From Coleophoma eucalyptorum (lineage: Eukaryota; Ascomycota; Leotiomycetes; Helotiales; Dermateaceae), in contig JALRME010000002.1 in NCBI GenBank assembly GCA_026120035.1, forward strand, positions 310,001 to 374,000: a stretch of 64,000 bases of DNA, written 5' to 3'. The notes beneath the pieces were generated by a model that was not told the origin of the DNA, did not search any database, and worked only from the letters and a program-made list of their open reading frames with translations. The position numbers and the translations under genes were made by a program. This document shows positions 19,442-29,982 of this stretch, piece by piece. How positions within the stretch are numbered: position 1 is the stretch's first letter; each line of letters begins with the position of its first letter.

Positions 19442-20713
19442 ATTGGGTCTTTTTCTGTTATTACAAGTGGTGCTGGCTTGGAACTCTCGCATCAAGACGC
19501 AAGGAAACTTCACAATGAGTTGAGATGATAATGACAAACCACCTCCATTCCATCGGAGCGTCAAAGATTCAATTACCTTATGTGGGCTGAATACCGTGGA
19601 AGAGCCGTCGCCGTGTTTGAATCTGAAGCAATGGAAATTACCGTTTTAGGCAAATGAACTCGGTTTCCTGATAAACAGCATCCGGCTTTGGATATTCTCG
19701 GTTTGCTTGTGCTTTGTCCAGCGGACATTCTTCAGCTAAAATGATCTATACACCCCATCGACGTCACAAAAGAATGATGATTGGTGTAGCAGACAGAAAA
19801 GATATCGAGAGCACGAATGGGAATAGAGCCTCATATTAGGGTCGAGTTTCAAGCGAAAAAACCTATTCGTGGCCACCGAATATAACGGCGCATATGTGCT
19901 TCCGTGCGACTCATCCTCGAGCTCAGGGCTGCCAGCCAGCCCACTCAAATCGACCACTCCCGATCCCAGATTTAGATCTCGGGAGGGGAAATAACAAGCG
20001 CGATCGATCTTCATGTTTCAACGGTAGACTCAAGGGTTGTTCAGTTGTAGGTGTGGCATATTCCACACGACTTGCCTAGGCGGAGGTCAAGGATCTGGAC
20101 AGCGGCCGACTTCTGCCTCGTGCAAATCAATCAACCAATGCAAACTTATATCTCACATAATCCACAACCCTGTGGTACACACTCCACTGCACTGGATTTC
20201 ATTCGGTGCCTTTGGTGATGATTTGTTGCGGCTGAAAGCAGCAGCCTCATTCTTTGCTGACCCCTCATCAACTCAACTGGATGATGGTGGTGTTTTCCAG
20301 CAACTCCAATGAAGTTGATCCCGCCATGCCATCGCATCCAGGATCTCAGCGCACCGCACGAATGAGCGAGGATTGCTACCTAGGATAGAAGGCTGTGCTT
20401 CCCAGGCGCATATCCTGCGGATTGATGCAGTCCTGTTGTCTGCCTAGTTATGGACATCGTTTCCTCCAGTCATCTACACTTTCCTGCGTGCCAGCCTTAT
20501 CCCCATTCAGGTGACCGACAACAAGATGTGAGTATGGTGTCGCAAGGCTGTGAGTTCTGTGTACGTATAATATCCATTTCCCCTTCCTCATCTTTCTCCA
20601 ACCTCGGGTTCTCTGGTACTACGGTACATACATTGATTCATGATCCTACAGCAACAACAACTTCTTTTGCGCTGGTTGATAGCCATTGTCCTTTATATCC
20701 ACCGCAGCCAAAT
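19442..20713. promoter_or_regulatory. Divergent intergenic region, 1.27 kb
   Basis: Lies between the divergent starts of the DUF3468-type and calpain-like genes. In the last 264 bp a frame runs into the calpain coding sequence from an ATG at 20450, but it looks non-coding (see rejected items). Confidence 0.55.
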
Positions 20714-23700
20714 ATGTCAGTCCAGTATGCATCCAGCGATTCTGAAGTTGACCGCCAGCGCGGGCCACCACCTCCCCTTGCCCCTAAACCAAAAAAGAAG
20801 AAGAAGCCTCTTCCACCTCAAGAGAGTATAAACAAGATCTGGTCCAAGTTTTCGGCTCCCAGATTCAGCAAGGCCACGGTCATTTTACCGACCACAGCAC
20901 CAGCTAAAAATGATCCGCCGACCTCGAAGACGCTCACCCCATCTCCTCCGCCAGACAATCTACTTGTGTCCGAGGATTTTGAAAGAGCTGTCTCAGAATG
21001 TCGGGCGAGAGTCAAGAAGCTCATCAAGGAGTGTAGGAGGGTAAATATGCGATATCGCGACCCTGACTTCGATATAGACTGGGATTTAAAATGGGGGAAA
21101 GGTTATTGTCTCAATAATCTTGACGAGACCAAGTTCGACATTTCAGGACACTCGTTCAAGAACCCACCCTCATCCGCACCGAAAGCTGTGAAAAGAGTGC
21201 ATGAAATTTTTGAGAAGCCTACCTTTATAAAAAGTAAAATTTCCCCAGCAGATGTTAAACAAGGTAAGCCATTTAAAGAACCTTGTGTTCTACTAGGGTA
21301 ACACCAATTCGATCCCACCTTTTGGATTTGGTTTGATCGATGCTTTGGCTAACATATCGCACAGGTCTCTTGGGGGACTGCTGGCTCATGGCAAGTCTCA
21401 CAGCTCTCGCGAATATGGAAGTTGGAATCCATCGCATCTGTGTTGAGTATGATACCAAGGTCGGAATTTATGGGTTCGTCTTCCATAGGGATGGCCAATG
21501 GATCATCTCCATTATTGATGATAAGCTGTATCTCAAATCACCTGATTGGGATTCCCCTTCGCACCAGAGAATTCTTCTGGAACAAATTGATCGAGAAGAC
21601 GTAGAAAAGGAGTATCGGAAAACTTATCAAACAGGTTCCCAGGCTTTGTTCTTTGCTCACTGTCGTGACCAGAATGAGACATGGCTGCCGCTTCTCGAGA
21701 AAGCATATGCTAAAGCCCATGGAGACTATGGTTCCTTACAAGGTGGTTGGATAGGGTAAGTTCCCTGGCAGTAATCCATAAGATAAATGTTAATTGGTTA
21801 CAGAGAGGGCGTCGAAGATCTCACGGGTGGTGTTACGACAGAGCTTCTAACATCAGATATTCTGGACACAGATGAGTTTTGGAATAATGAAATTCTAAAG
21901 GTGAATAAGGAGTTTCTATTTGGTTGTTCCACCGGACTACTCGATGGGGGCTACGGTAGCAGAGACGGGATTTCCGAAGGGCATGCATATGTAGTCATGG
22001 AGGCCCGAGAATTGTCGAATGGAACCCGACTATTAAAGCTTCGAAACCCATGGGGTAAGATCAAGAAAGGAAATTGGGAAGGCCCTTGGTCAGATGGAAG
22101 CAAGGAGTTTACACCTGAAGCCCAAAAAGAGCTGAACCACAAGTTTGGAAATGATAGCGTGTTTTGGATATCATATGAGGACCTGCTACGAAAATACCAG
22201 CATTTCGACCGAACACGATTATTCATGGACACCCCTGACTGGCGCCTGACCCAGAAGTGGATTAGTGTTGATGTACCATGGAAGGCTGAGTTCGAACAGA
22301 GGTTCCGGATTATCTTGAAGAAAGAGTCGCCGATTGTTCTGATGCTAAGTCAACTGGATGACCGATACTTCCAGGGGCTGGAAGGGCAATACAGCTATCG
22401 GTTGCAATTCAGGTTACACGAGGTTGACAGCCCTAGTGAAAATGACTACGTCCTGAGAAGTCATGGCAATTACCTGATGAACCGCAGTGTGGTCACAGAA
22501 CTCAGCAGTCTCCCAGCTGGCACTTACACGGTTTTCATCATGGTTGTAGCTGACCGCGATACCTCTTTGCCCTCTGTGGAGGATGTAGTGCGTAGGCAAT
22601 GTCGTAACAAAGACGATAATGACAAACTTTCTCAAGTGGGTGCTTCTTATAATCTTGCTCATAGCAAGGCTGCAGCGTATATGGAAGCGGTAACTGCAGC
22701 AAGAGCTTCTCAAGACAAGGCAAGGGCTAGAAAGACCCGAATCGCCCTAAGGAGAAAGAATTGGGAGGTAAGGCATATGAGTCGAGATTTAATGAGAAAG
22801 CAAGACAGGAAGAATTGCAAGAAACGCGAGGAGAAAGAAGCAAGGGATCAAGCCGAGGAAAAAGAGATACAGGAGAAGGAAGGAAAAGAAGCACAGGAGA
22901 AAGAGGATAAAATGCCTAAGGATCAGGGCGTCCAGACAGAGGGCCCAGGGGAAGTGATTTTTCAAAAAGAGGACAAGGCTGTGCAAACAGATTTACCTGC
23001 AAAAGATGAACAAATCACTCCACTTCCGCCTCTCACTGAAAAGGAGAAAGCAGTTCAAACTGAGAGCATGTCTGCATCAGTAACAGACCCAGGGACACCA
23101 GAAACCCCAAACTTCTCCGTTCCATCGCCGCCCTCTCTTCGAATGATGATCCCATACCCCGATCGCCACAACCGACACCAAAGTCCTCCTCGGAGCCCAG
23201 GCGACGCTCGCCGAACACACTATGGCAAAGAAACAACAAGGCGATATAGTCGCCGCGGCCCGCCACCACCGCCGACTCAGCAATACATCACCTCAGATGG
23301 CGAGTCTAGTGCTAGTCCAATATCAGATTTCGACAATATGTACAGTGATGATGACCCAACGCTGAAACCAAGGGTCACCCATGGAAACAATGGGAATGTA
23401 CCTCATGTATCAAAGTCGAAAAACCGTGACAGCGATGATGAGGATGAAGTAGACCCATGGAATTCAATTTGCATTGTTGGTTTTAAAGTTTACAGCAAAG
23501 ATGAAGGTCTAGAGCTGAAGGTAATCACGGACGGCATTGAATTGGCAGAAGTGAAAGCGCCTGGAAAGGAAGACGAAGAGGGCACAGATGCTGACATCGA
23601 GGATGCAGCCGAAAAGACAGGCCCAAAGAAAGGTGGTAACAAAGACGACAAGAAGATCGTTGAGACGTCAGATCAAGCCAAGATGAAAGCTGCTGAGGAG

Positions 23701-23898
23701 AATACTCAAGAAGCCGAGATGGAAATACTCACACAGCCAAAGACGCAAGCTCAATGTCCCGTCTCCACAGTCTCGTTGAAGCTGAAGGAGGATGAGGCTG
23801 TGGAAACGGTACATCAGGAGTATTCTGGGACTGGCAACTTTAGTCTTTCTGTGCGGTATGAAGGAACTTCAACTATAGATGTTGAGGTTATACGTTGA
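20714..23898 (+). CDS. Calpain-like cysteine protease, 1011 aa, three exons
   Basis: Exons 20714-21263, 21365-21755 and 21804-23898 total 1012 codons. The papain-like calpain core is complete: Cys in GLLGDCWLMASLTAL (about C189), His in SEGHAYVVMEARE (about H374) and Asn in LKLRNPWGKIKKGNWEG (about N395). A C2-like domain follows (WRLTQKWISVDVPWKAEFEQ). Then comes a long charged coiled region of Lys/Glu repeats with three VQT(D/E) motifs, and a conserved-looking C-terminal block DPWNSICIVGFKVYSKD. Fungal calpains cleave regulatory proteins; the pH-signalling member PalB/Rim13 has a different layout, so this is a separate class. The chosen Met starts MSVQYASSDSEVDRQRG, a Pro/Lys-rich leader. 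Introns are 101 and 48 nt. Confidence 0.88.
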
Positions 23899-25353
23899 TT
23901 GGGAGGTTTTATATTGGAGGTCTTGTTTTCTTTTGGGCATCCGAAGGATGGATGTCCTTATTAATGTTCCAAATCCGCCAAAGTCCACTCGCTTATGAGT
24001 TACAACTCTTGTGTTGTATGGACTTACCTACCCATAATAAATCAAGCTATCTCTTCTCACGTCATAAGATACGACCATCTATTTCTATAGCAACAGAACT
24101 AATATTGCATATTAGTATTGAACCATTCTCATAAAGGAAATCGTTCAGTTGGTCGAAAATGTGACATCAGAGATTTATGGACCAAGTGTTCACAGGGCCT
24201 TCGTGATATCATGCGTGTTTCGGGTTGAGAACGATCGTGGCAAGCTGTGTAGTGGTATTAATATTGGTAATATGAAAAGTTGTTTCATGCTTTCTCCTCA
24301 GTCGGCTGTCGAAAGGTCCCCAGCCTCATTTTCCCCAGCCTAATCACAGGTAAGCTGAAGCTGAAGCTGACGCAATTGGGTTCTTGTTCCTACTGGAATG
24401 AACTCATGCCACATCAAGCTCCTCGCAATACCCGTAGGAATCTCACTGTGCTTTGCGAGTGTGAGGGAAGGCAGCCTGCACACAATAATCATGTGCGAGA
24501 AACGATTCGTCCATTCGTAACGTTCATGTTTTTATAATCAAGGTACTGCTCTATTTTAAGGATCCCTTTCTTCTTCTGCAGAGATGGAAACTCTGAGCAG
24601 TTCCTGTTGAGTGATTGGTGCCATCTTGGGATGACACTACGTACAGTTGGCAGCCGTGCATTGGTGGCGAGTGAGGGATTGATTGCACGCCAACGGCTAC
24701 TGCTGTCAGTTGACACCACACTATGCAACCCCGAACTTTCCAGATGGCTGGAGATGCGAGGGATTCCACCAAAATAACAGACAAACCTTGGTCCAGGAAT
24801 TATCGGACAAGTGCAGGTCGCAAAGCTCGCTCCGTCGCTCACTCAACTTAATTGACTGATTAACTGGTTTCTGAGTAACTTGTTAAACCTCTGCCCCGGA
24901 ATATCCGGAACTAGAAGGCAAACAAAAGATGCTCAAGACGCAGCGCCCGATCTTCCCTTATTAATTTGGACAGACTTGTTCTCCAAAGTTTTGGCTTGAT
25001 TGGAAGGGTCCAATGTCTCACCAGGTTAGAGTTGCTCAGCATAACCAGTGAGGCATTGCTGATCAGGGAATGTCGCTCGTCGTTCGTCGCTTACCTCGCA
25101 TTGCGCCCCGAGTCGTCGTAATGGCTCGTGCTGACCGACTAATTGATTGACTGATTGAGCAGGCAAGGGGACCTAATTTCGTCACCTGTAGACTCTCGGC
25201 CGTGGAATTGGACTGTATATTTGTTGGAGGTGAAGTTGAGTGTAGAAATCTCGAGTATATATCCCCACCATCGTCCCGGTGTTCTTTCTAATTATCACCC
25301 ATATACCTCATCCACTCCACATTAAATCCACAAACCCCACCACCAAAGCCAAT
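23899..25353. promoter_or_regulatory. Intergenic region, 1.45 kb, promoter of the Ser/Ala-rich gene
   Basis: No supported coding frame. The 25.0-25.2 kb part carries recurring TTGACTGATT-like words, and a TATA box sits near its 3' end. Confidence 0.5.
25256..25262 (+). promoter_or_regulatory. TATA box of the first Ser/Ala-rich gene
   Basis: TATATAT lies about 95 bp upstream of the ATG at 25354. The paralogue at 49856 has a TATA box in a similar place. Confidence 0.55.
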
Positions 25354-26012
25354 ATGCAACCCAAGAACATTCTTGTCCTCGCTGCTTTCTATGCCTCTGC
25401 AGCAAATGCAAGTCTAGAAACTCCCACACTCGTATAAGACAAGAAAGCTAACCTGTCCCAAAGGCAGCGGCAGCGGCAGCGGCAAGTGGTATCTCAAGTG
25501 GTATCTCAAGTGGTATCTCAAGTGGTACCCTAAGCGGTGCCCCAAGTGGTACCATAAGTGGTTTCCCAAGTGGTACCCCAAGTGGTGTTGTAAATTGGTG
25601 GAGCGGCGTGAGCAGCGGCTGGGACGACTTCACTTCCGAGGCCGGTAGTTTCTGGGCGACAGCAACATCCATACCCGCGGCTTACTCATCGGCATGGAGC
25701 TCTCTCAACAGCGAAGCAAGCTTCTGCGCCAGCTCCCTCTCTGCTGAATTCTCCTCCGTGACCGCAACGGCCGCCAGCGCCTCGATGACCTCGGTCGTTG
25801 CTTCCCTCAACAGCAAAGCCAGCTCCGTCCAATCTTCGCTCGGGACCAAGGCTGCTGCGCTGGCTAGCTCGGCTGAGGCTACTTCCACTGATTCCAGTGG
25901 AAATGTTATCACAACCACCCGCGCCAACGGTGGGGCCAATTCATATCCAACTGGAGTTATTGGTGCTGCTGCCCTTCTTGGTGGCGCCGCTGCTTTTGCT
26001 GCCAATCTGTGA
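25354..26012 (+). CDS. Secreted, GPI-type Ser/Ala-rich protein with SGxx repeats, 200 aa, two exons
   Basis: Exon 1 (25354-25407) encodes the signal peptide MQPKNILVLAAFYASAAN. Exon 2 (25464-26012) starts with seven Ala, then eight four-residue SGxx units, then a Ser/Ala/Thr-rich body and a hydrophobic tail GVIGAAALLGGAAAFAANL typical of a GPI-attachment signal. Frame continuity requires a 56-nt GC-AG intron: donor GCAAGT, CTAAC branch, acceptor AAAG. Its phase and position match the GT-AG intron of the paralogue at 49856. The likely product is a small cell-wall or membrane-anchored glycoprotein; its role is unknown. A 32-nt GT intron starting at GTATAAG would also keep frame but is shorter than fungal introns normally are. 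Confidence 0.75.
25485..25580 (+). repeat. 12-bp coding tandem repeat, eight units (SGxx)
   Basis: Units AGTGGTATCTCA (three identical copies) are followed by diverged copies encoding SGTL, SGAP, SGTI, SGFP and SGTP. In-frame 12-bp units can expand or contract without breaking the reading frame. Confidence 0.85.
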
Positions 26013-27290
26013 GGGGATTCTTGGTTGGTGTAACATCTGTGATAGGTTATTGAATGGTTGGCTAGTGGTTAGAAATTGGAAAAGAGTTAGAACTGAAAGG
26101 AGTTGTGGCTAAATCGAATAACTGATATCTTAATAATAGAGACTTCAGGGGAAATATCAATCATTGACTTGTAGAATATGTACTTTTCAACAAGCTCTTA
26201 TAAGTGCCTATCGTGACTCTTGTCGAAAATATTATATCCTTATTGCTGCCAACTCGTCCTTCCAATTCTTTTACAAAGCATCGATCACTTATTGCATTTC
26301 TGGTTAGAAACTTAACAATCGTATGTTTAAATAAATTAAGAGAAGGCCAAATTTGTTCTTGGATATCGATACTTTTAAGGTTAATTAATGGGGCCCTTTC
26401 TTGGTCCCCGTTTCACAACACAATCCTTGTTGGCTTATCCATCATGCAACAACAACAACGAATGCTTTCACCATTTACTAATCAAAGAAATCATAGTCTC
26501 GTGAGACTTTGTCAGACTTAATCACAACTGGTCCTCTAACTTACCAGCCTTTTTCTCAAGCCAACCTAGCTCAGCAAGGCACAATATATTCTTTCGGCAT
26601 CTTCGTCTACAAAGATTACTAGCAGAAATTTCAATAAGAAATTATTCCAAATCTTACACAAATACTTGATTTTTAAACTTGATTTTTTTGATCATATATG
26701 ACTTTATGAATTTGAGCATAGAATGGTAAAAGTGACGAGCAAATAAATAACGAGCTAATAAGTCAAGCGAGCCGACGGACAATGGCAGCAGATACGTTTA
26801 TGGCTATATATCTATTTGAATTATTAGCATAGTAAACGGCTGCACTTTTCTATATATTTCACCAGTTCCGCTTCGGTCAACAGGACGTCGGCTTTATGTA
26901 GATGGAAAACAAAGTGGCTTTGAGTTTCTTCTTTTCTAAGAGCGTGAAGTCAAGACTATGTAGGAATACAAAATTGTATCAGACTAAATCAAACAAGTCT
27001 TGCTATTGAAGGAGTTAGCCCTAGTCAGCGCAGCCCTAGTTAGCCAGTATATCAACACTTACTAACAGATTCCCCACGATCCCGGTCCCCACGATTCCAG
27101 GAACATTCTTCTTTTTAGATATTCAGCGTGAACATCTCATTCCCACATTCACTTCACCTTTCAACCTCAAACCATCTTCTACAAATATCCAAAACCACTC
27201 TCAAATCCACCCTCAGAACCATCCCCAAACGGTAATACTTCCTCCGGTACTTCATGGTTACATAGCTAACGGAAGAACAAGCCAGCAAAG
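26013..27290. other. Intergenic region, 1.28 kb
   Basis: AT-rich, with the 3' flank of the Ser/Ala-rich gene and the promoter of the small Cys-rich gene. No coding frame is supported. Confidence 0.55.
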
Positions 27291-27647
27291 ATGTGCATCT
27301 ACAGCTCCAACTTCCACGCCTTCTGTGGACACGCCACCAAGCCAACTGTCTACGACATCTGCGAGGATGCAGTGAAGATGAATTCCATTTGTGCAGTCAA
27401 GGATGCCAAGTACATCTTCACCGTCACCAGCCCACATGGAGCCTGTCCCGCATGTGAGCGAACATTCAAGGAGCAGGGACACGTAACCATCCGCCCTGAG
27501 GAATTGGACCGCGCTAGAAGATTCGAGTTGAAGCAGAAGTCGTTGAGAGAGCAGACGGAGACGGAGAAGTCACTTGCGAAGCTGAGATTATGGCAGGAGT
27601 GGCTGGCGGGGAGGATATACAGCCCTCGCTTTTGGAGATCGAGATGA
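27291..27647 (+). CDS. Small Cys/His-containing protein of unknown function, 118 aa
   Basis: An intronless 118-codon frame. The N-terminal half has several Cys and His residues (MCIYSSNFHAFCGHATKP, DICEDAVKMNSICAVKDAKY, SPHGACPACERTF including a CPAC pair), which could bind zinc. The second half is a charged helix (EELDRARRFELKQKSLREQT). The pattern looks like a real small protein rather than a shadow because no coding frame is supported on the other strand. The start is the Met in an A-rich context (AAAGATG). The family is not recognised and no function is claimed. Downstream is the convergent F-box-like gene. Confidence 0.55.
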   Translation: MCIYSSNFHAFCGHATKPTVYDICEDAVKMNSICAVKDAKYIFTVTSPHGACPACERTFKEQGHVTIRPEELDRARRFELKQKSLREQTETEKSLAKLRLWQEWLAGRIYSPRFWRSR

Positions 27648-27967
27648 TGTTGGGCATGGGAATAGTTCTTTGATCAAGGCTATCTCGAGGCCACGGACCC
27701 AGATTTGGAGGAGACTGGGACTGTAGTGGATCGAGATGATATCAATCTCTGGTATCTGATAGCTTATCAACAGGACTGAATAGAGGGACATCTCGTGGAG
27801 TTATTGGCAATTGTCACAAGAAGTTGACTTAGTTTACGGAACTTGCTAGCCGATGCTTCTTCGGTCTACTTGCAAATTCCAATAGCCTCAATAAAAAACC
27901 CGTGCTTCTGAACCGAATAAACTGTTCTCCAATTCAGCCTCTTGATTCTTTGCATGGATGGGCCACC
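27648..27967. other. Intergenic region between convergent genes, 320 bp
   Basis: 3' flanks only; nothing else is seen. Confidence 0.5.
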
Positions 27968-28936
27968 TCATTCGAAGACACCGCTTAAAGGAATTGCCCC
28001 TTTAAAGTAGAGACAAGCCGGGCATTTGCAAGCAATGCCACGATTTAGTGTAGTTTGCTGATGAGAGAAATTGACCATCATAACGTTACTTTCCATGCCG
28101 CGAAATTCGCGATAGAACTCTTCTCTTGTGAGTCTTCGATGAGGATAGCGGATATCTCGCCGACCATGGGGTATCTTGCCGAACTTATAACTGTCGTAAC
28201 CCTCTCCCATCACCGTCCTCTCAATCTGCGCCTCCATATCATGATGGCAAGCTAGGAAGACCTCAAGTCTGTTCAAGCCTCTTAACTTCAATAACGATTT
28301 GCAGATTATGTCGTACGCGTCTTGGAAAGTTTTAGCATCGAATTTCGAGGCTCCCCCTTTGCGGATGTCGAAATATTCGGCTTGAGCCACAAGAGAGAAT
28401 TTCAGACGACTTAAATCTAGATGATGAGCTAGGAAGTCTATAGAGTTATTCAGGTCCCGAATAGTGCCTTGAAAGCCACGGTCTAGTTTGGTCACGAATG
28501 CTCGGGCACATCCAATGCGAAGCTCCAACTTTCGAATATATCCCATATTCCTTACCAAGAAATCTCCATGTTTGAAGAGAGGCACCAGGCTTTCGATGTA
28601 GACGACAACTCGGGTATAGCTAAAGAAGACCTCGTGGCAACTGGCGTTCATCTCTCGGTTCACTAAGAACAAGGCCGTGGGAAAATAGGGATTCTCGGCG
28701 TAGTTGGGCTCACGATATAGCTCGCAACAAAGGTTCCCAGCTTTGCCCCAGCCATAGCAGTGTAAACTCTGATCGACACCGACTTCTGCTATCCCAGTAT
28801 AGTTCAAGATATTGAGGCGGATCTCTTTGGGTAGTCTATCCCAAGGGAACGCAGTAGTCTTCGAGGAGATGTGTTCTTGCCCATCAGTCCAAAGCTCTCC
28901 CGAATAAAGCTCCACCGAATTTTCTGACATAATCAA
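27968..28936 (-). CDS. F-box-like protein of unknown target, 322 aa
   Basis: Single-exon frame. Near residue 30 it has FPWDRLPKEIRLNILNYTG, which resembles the start of fungal F-box or F-box-like domains (LPxEIRxxIL). The rest contains FLVNREMNASCHEVFFS and GYIRKLELRIGCARAF, common in the large fungal family of F-box-like proteins used to recognise or score targets. It may act as a substrate adaptor of an SCF ubiquitin ligase; this is inferred from the motif only. The C-terminal CKCPACLYFKG has a CxCxxC arrangement that might bind metal. Two Met codons open the frame (MIM); either could be used. Confidence 0.65.
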   Translation of the reverse strand: MIMSENSVELYSGELWTDGQEHISSKTTAFPWDRLPKEIRLNILNYTGIAEVGVDQSLHCYGWGKAGNLCCELYREPNYAENPYFPTALFLVNREMNASCHEVFFSYTRVVVYIESLVPLFKHGDFLVRNMGYIRKLELRIGCARAFVTKLDRGFQGTIRDLNNSIDFLAHHLDLSRLKFSLVAQAEYFDIRKGGASKFDAKTFQDAYDIICKSLLKLRGLNRLEVFLACHHDMEAQIERTVMGEGYDSYKFGKIPHGRRDIRYPHRRLTREEFYREFRGMESNVMMVNFSHQQTTLNRGIACKCPACLYFKGAIPLSGVFE

Positions 28937-29271
28937 ATAATTTGGCTTCCGAAGCTCAAGAGTTAAGTTTTCCGGTTGGAGAGCAGTGTATATAAGTGCA
29001 CCAATCGTCGAGTCTTACTCAGACATGCAGCATGGCTCTACCTCCTTGCTGGCACATTCCATCTATGGCATGCTGGAGCCTGCCATTACGTTATGGACGC
29101 ACAGTTAACCAGAGAAGATACGGCATGGCTGAGACATAATTGCTTCATTGCGCCAGTCAAAATCGCTCATAAACATACTTATAGACTTCCCTAAGCGCCT
29201 TTTACGCCACTGTGATCACAATTCAAGTCGCCTCACCCCAACCAGCAGCCATATCAGGCCAAATCCTTCCA
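28937..29271. other. Intergenic region, 335 bp
   Basis: Promoter side of the F-box-like gene and 3' flank of the DUF7726-like gene. No coding frame is supported. Confidence 0.5.
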
Positions 29272-29982
29272 CTATCTAGTTTGAATTTCAACCTTTCCAT
29301 ATTTATCCTCATAAGCTCTCTCGCCGGGGCCGAGGAGCAAATAAGGCCTGCTGGAACAGTGCGTGATATCGAAGCCCTCCGGACCATGGACCCTCTCCAT
29401 CTCCTCTCTGAACTTACTTTTGGGCTTGTTATCGCGGATACGAATCTTCTCAAAATAAACATAAGCAGCATAGAAAATGTTGGTGGTGTTTCCAGCTGAG
29501 GGTCCTTTCTTCTTCAGGAATTCATTGATGGATCTTGCCGCGACGTTGCGCCCGCTTGCGGCGGTGCACTCTCGTGCGAAGCCGGTTTGGGTCACGCCAG
29601 GCTTCTTGAGATGAGCGGGGATCTTCTTGCGAACTTCATCGCAAGTTTCAAAGACAGGGACAGCACCATTTTCCTCGCCGTCCAGGTGGATGGAGGAGAG
29701 GTCGACTGGTTCGGCCTTCTTGGCTTTCTTATTAGGTGCTGCGTCTGTCGTCTTCTTCCCTGCTTTGTCTGGGGTGGTGTTTTCTTTCTCATCTATCTCT
29801 TCGGCCTTGCGCTTGAGGGGTTTGTCGCCCTTTTGGTGGTCGAATAAGAACTTGCTCATAGTGGCGAAATAGTGGCCCCGAGAGGAGGGACTTACTGGCA
29901 ATATGGGCACATACTATTTTGGGGCGCTAATGTTGATGTTGCCATCAGCAACTGCCAAAGGAGCTTTTGAGATGGTCGACAT
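29272..29982 (-). CDS. DUF7726-like nuclear protein, about 217 aa, probable two exons
   Basis: The body carries a block typical of a fungal domain of unknown function: CDEVRKKIPAHLKKPGVTQT, RSINEFLKKKGPSAGNTTNI and FYAAYVYFEKIRIRDNKPKS. A Lys-rich N-terminal region (KAGKKTTDAAPNKKAKKAEP) looks like a nuclear-localisation segment. Two start models exist. The simpler begins at Met 29859 (MSKFLFDHQKG, 195 aa, no intron). The preferred one starts at 29982 (MSTISKAPLAVADGNINIS) and joins across a 60-nt GTATGT...GAG intron to YKFLFDHQKGD. The intron acceptor is not ideal, so the simpler start remains possible. It may bind DNA, but nothing in the sequence proves this. Confidence 0.6.

Noticed and set aside
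20450..20713. N-terminal extension of the calpain-like protein from an earlier in-frame ATG
   Set aside because: The 88 extra residues are Ser/His/Pro-rich without any conserved look, and the downstream MSVQYASSDSE start precedes the regular polar leader. Treated as 5' leader.
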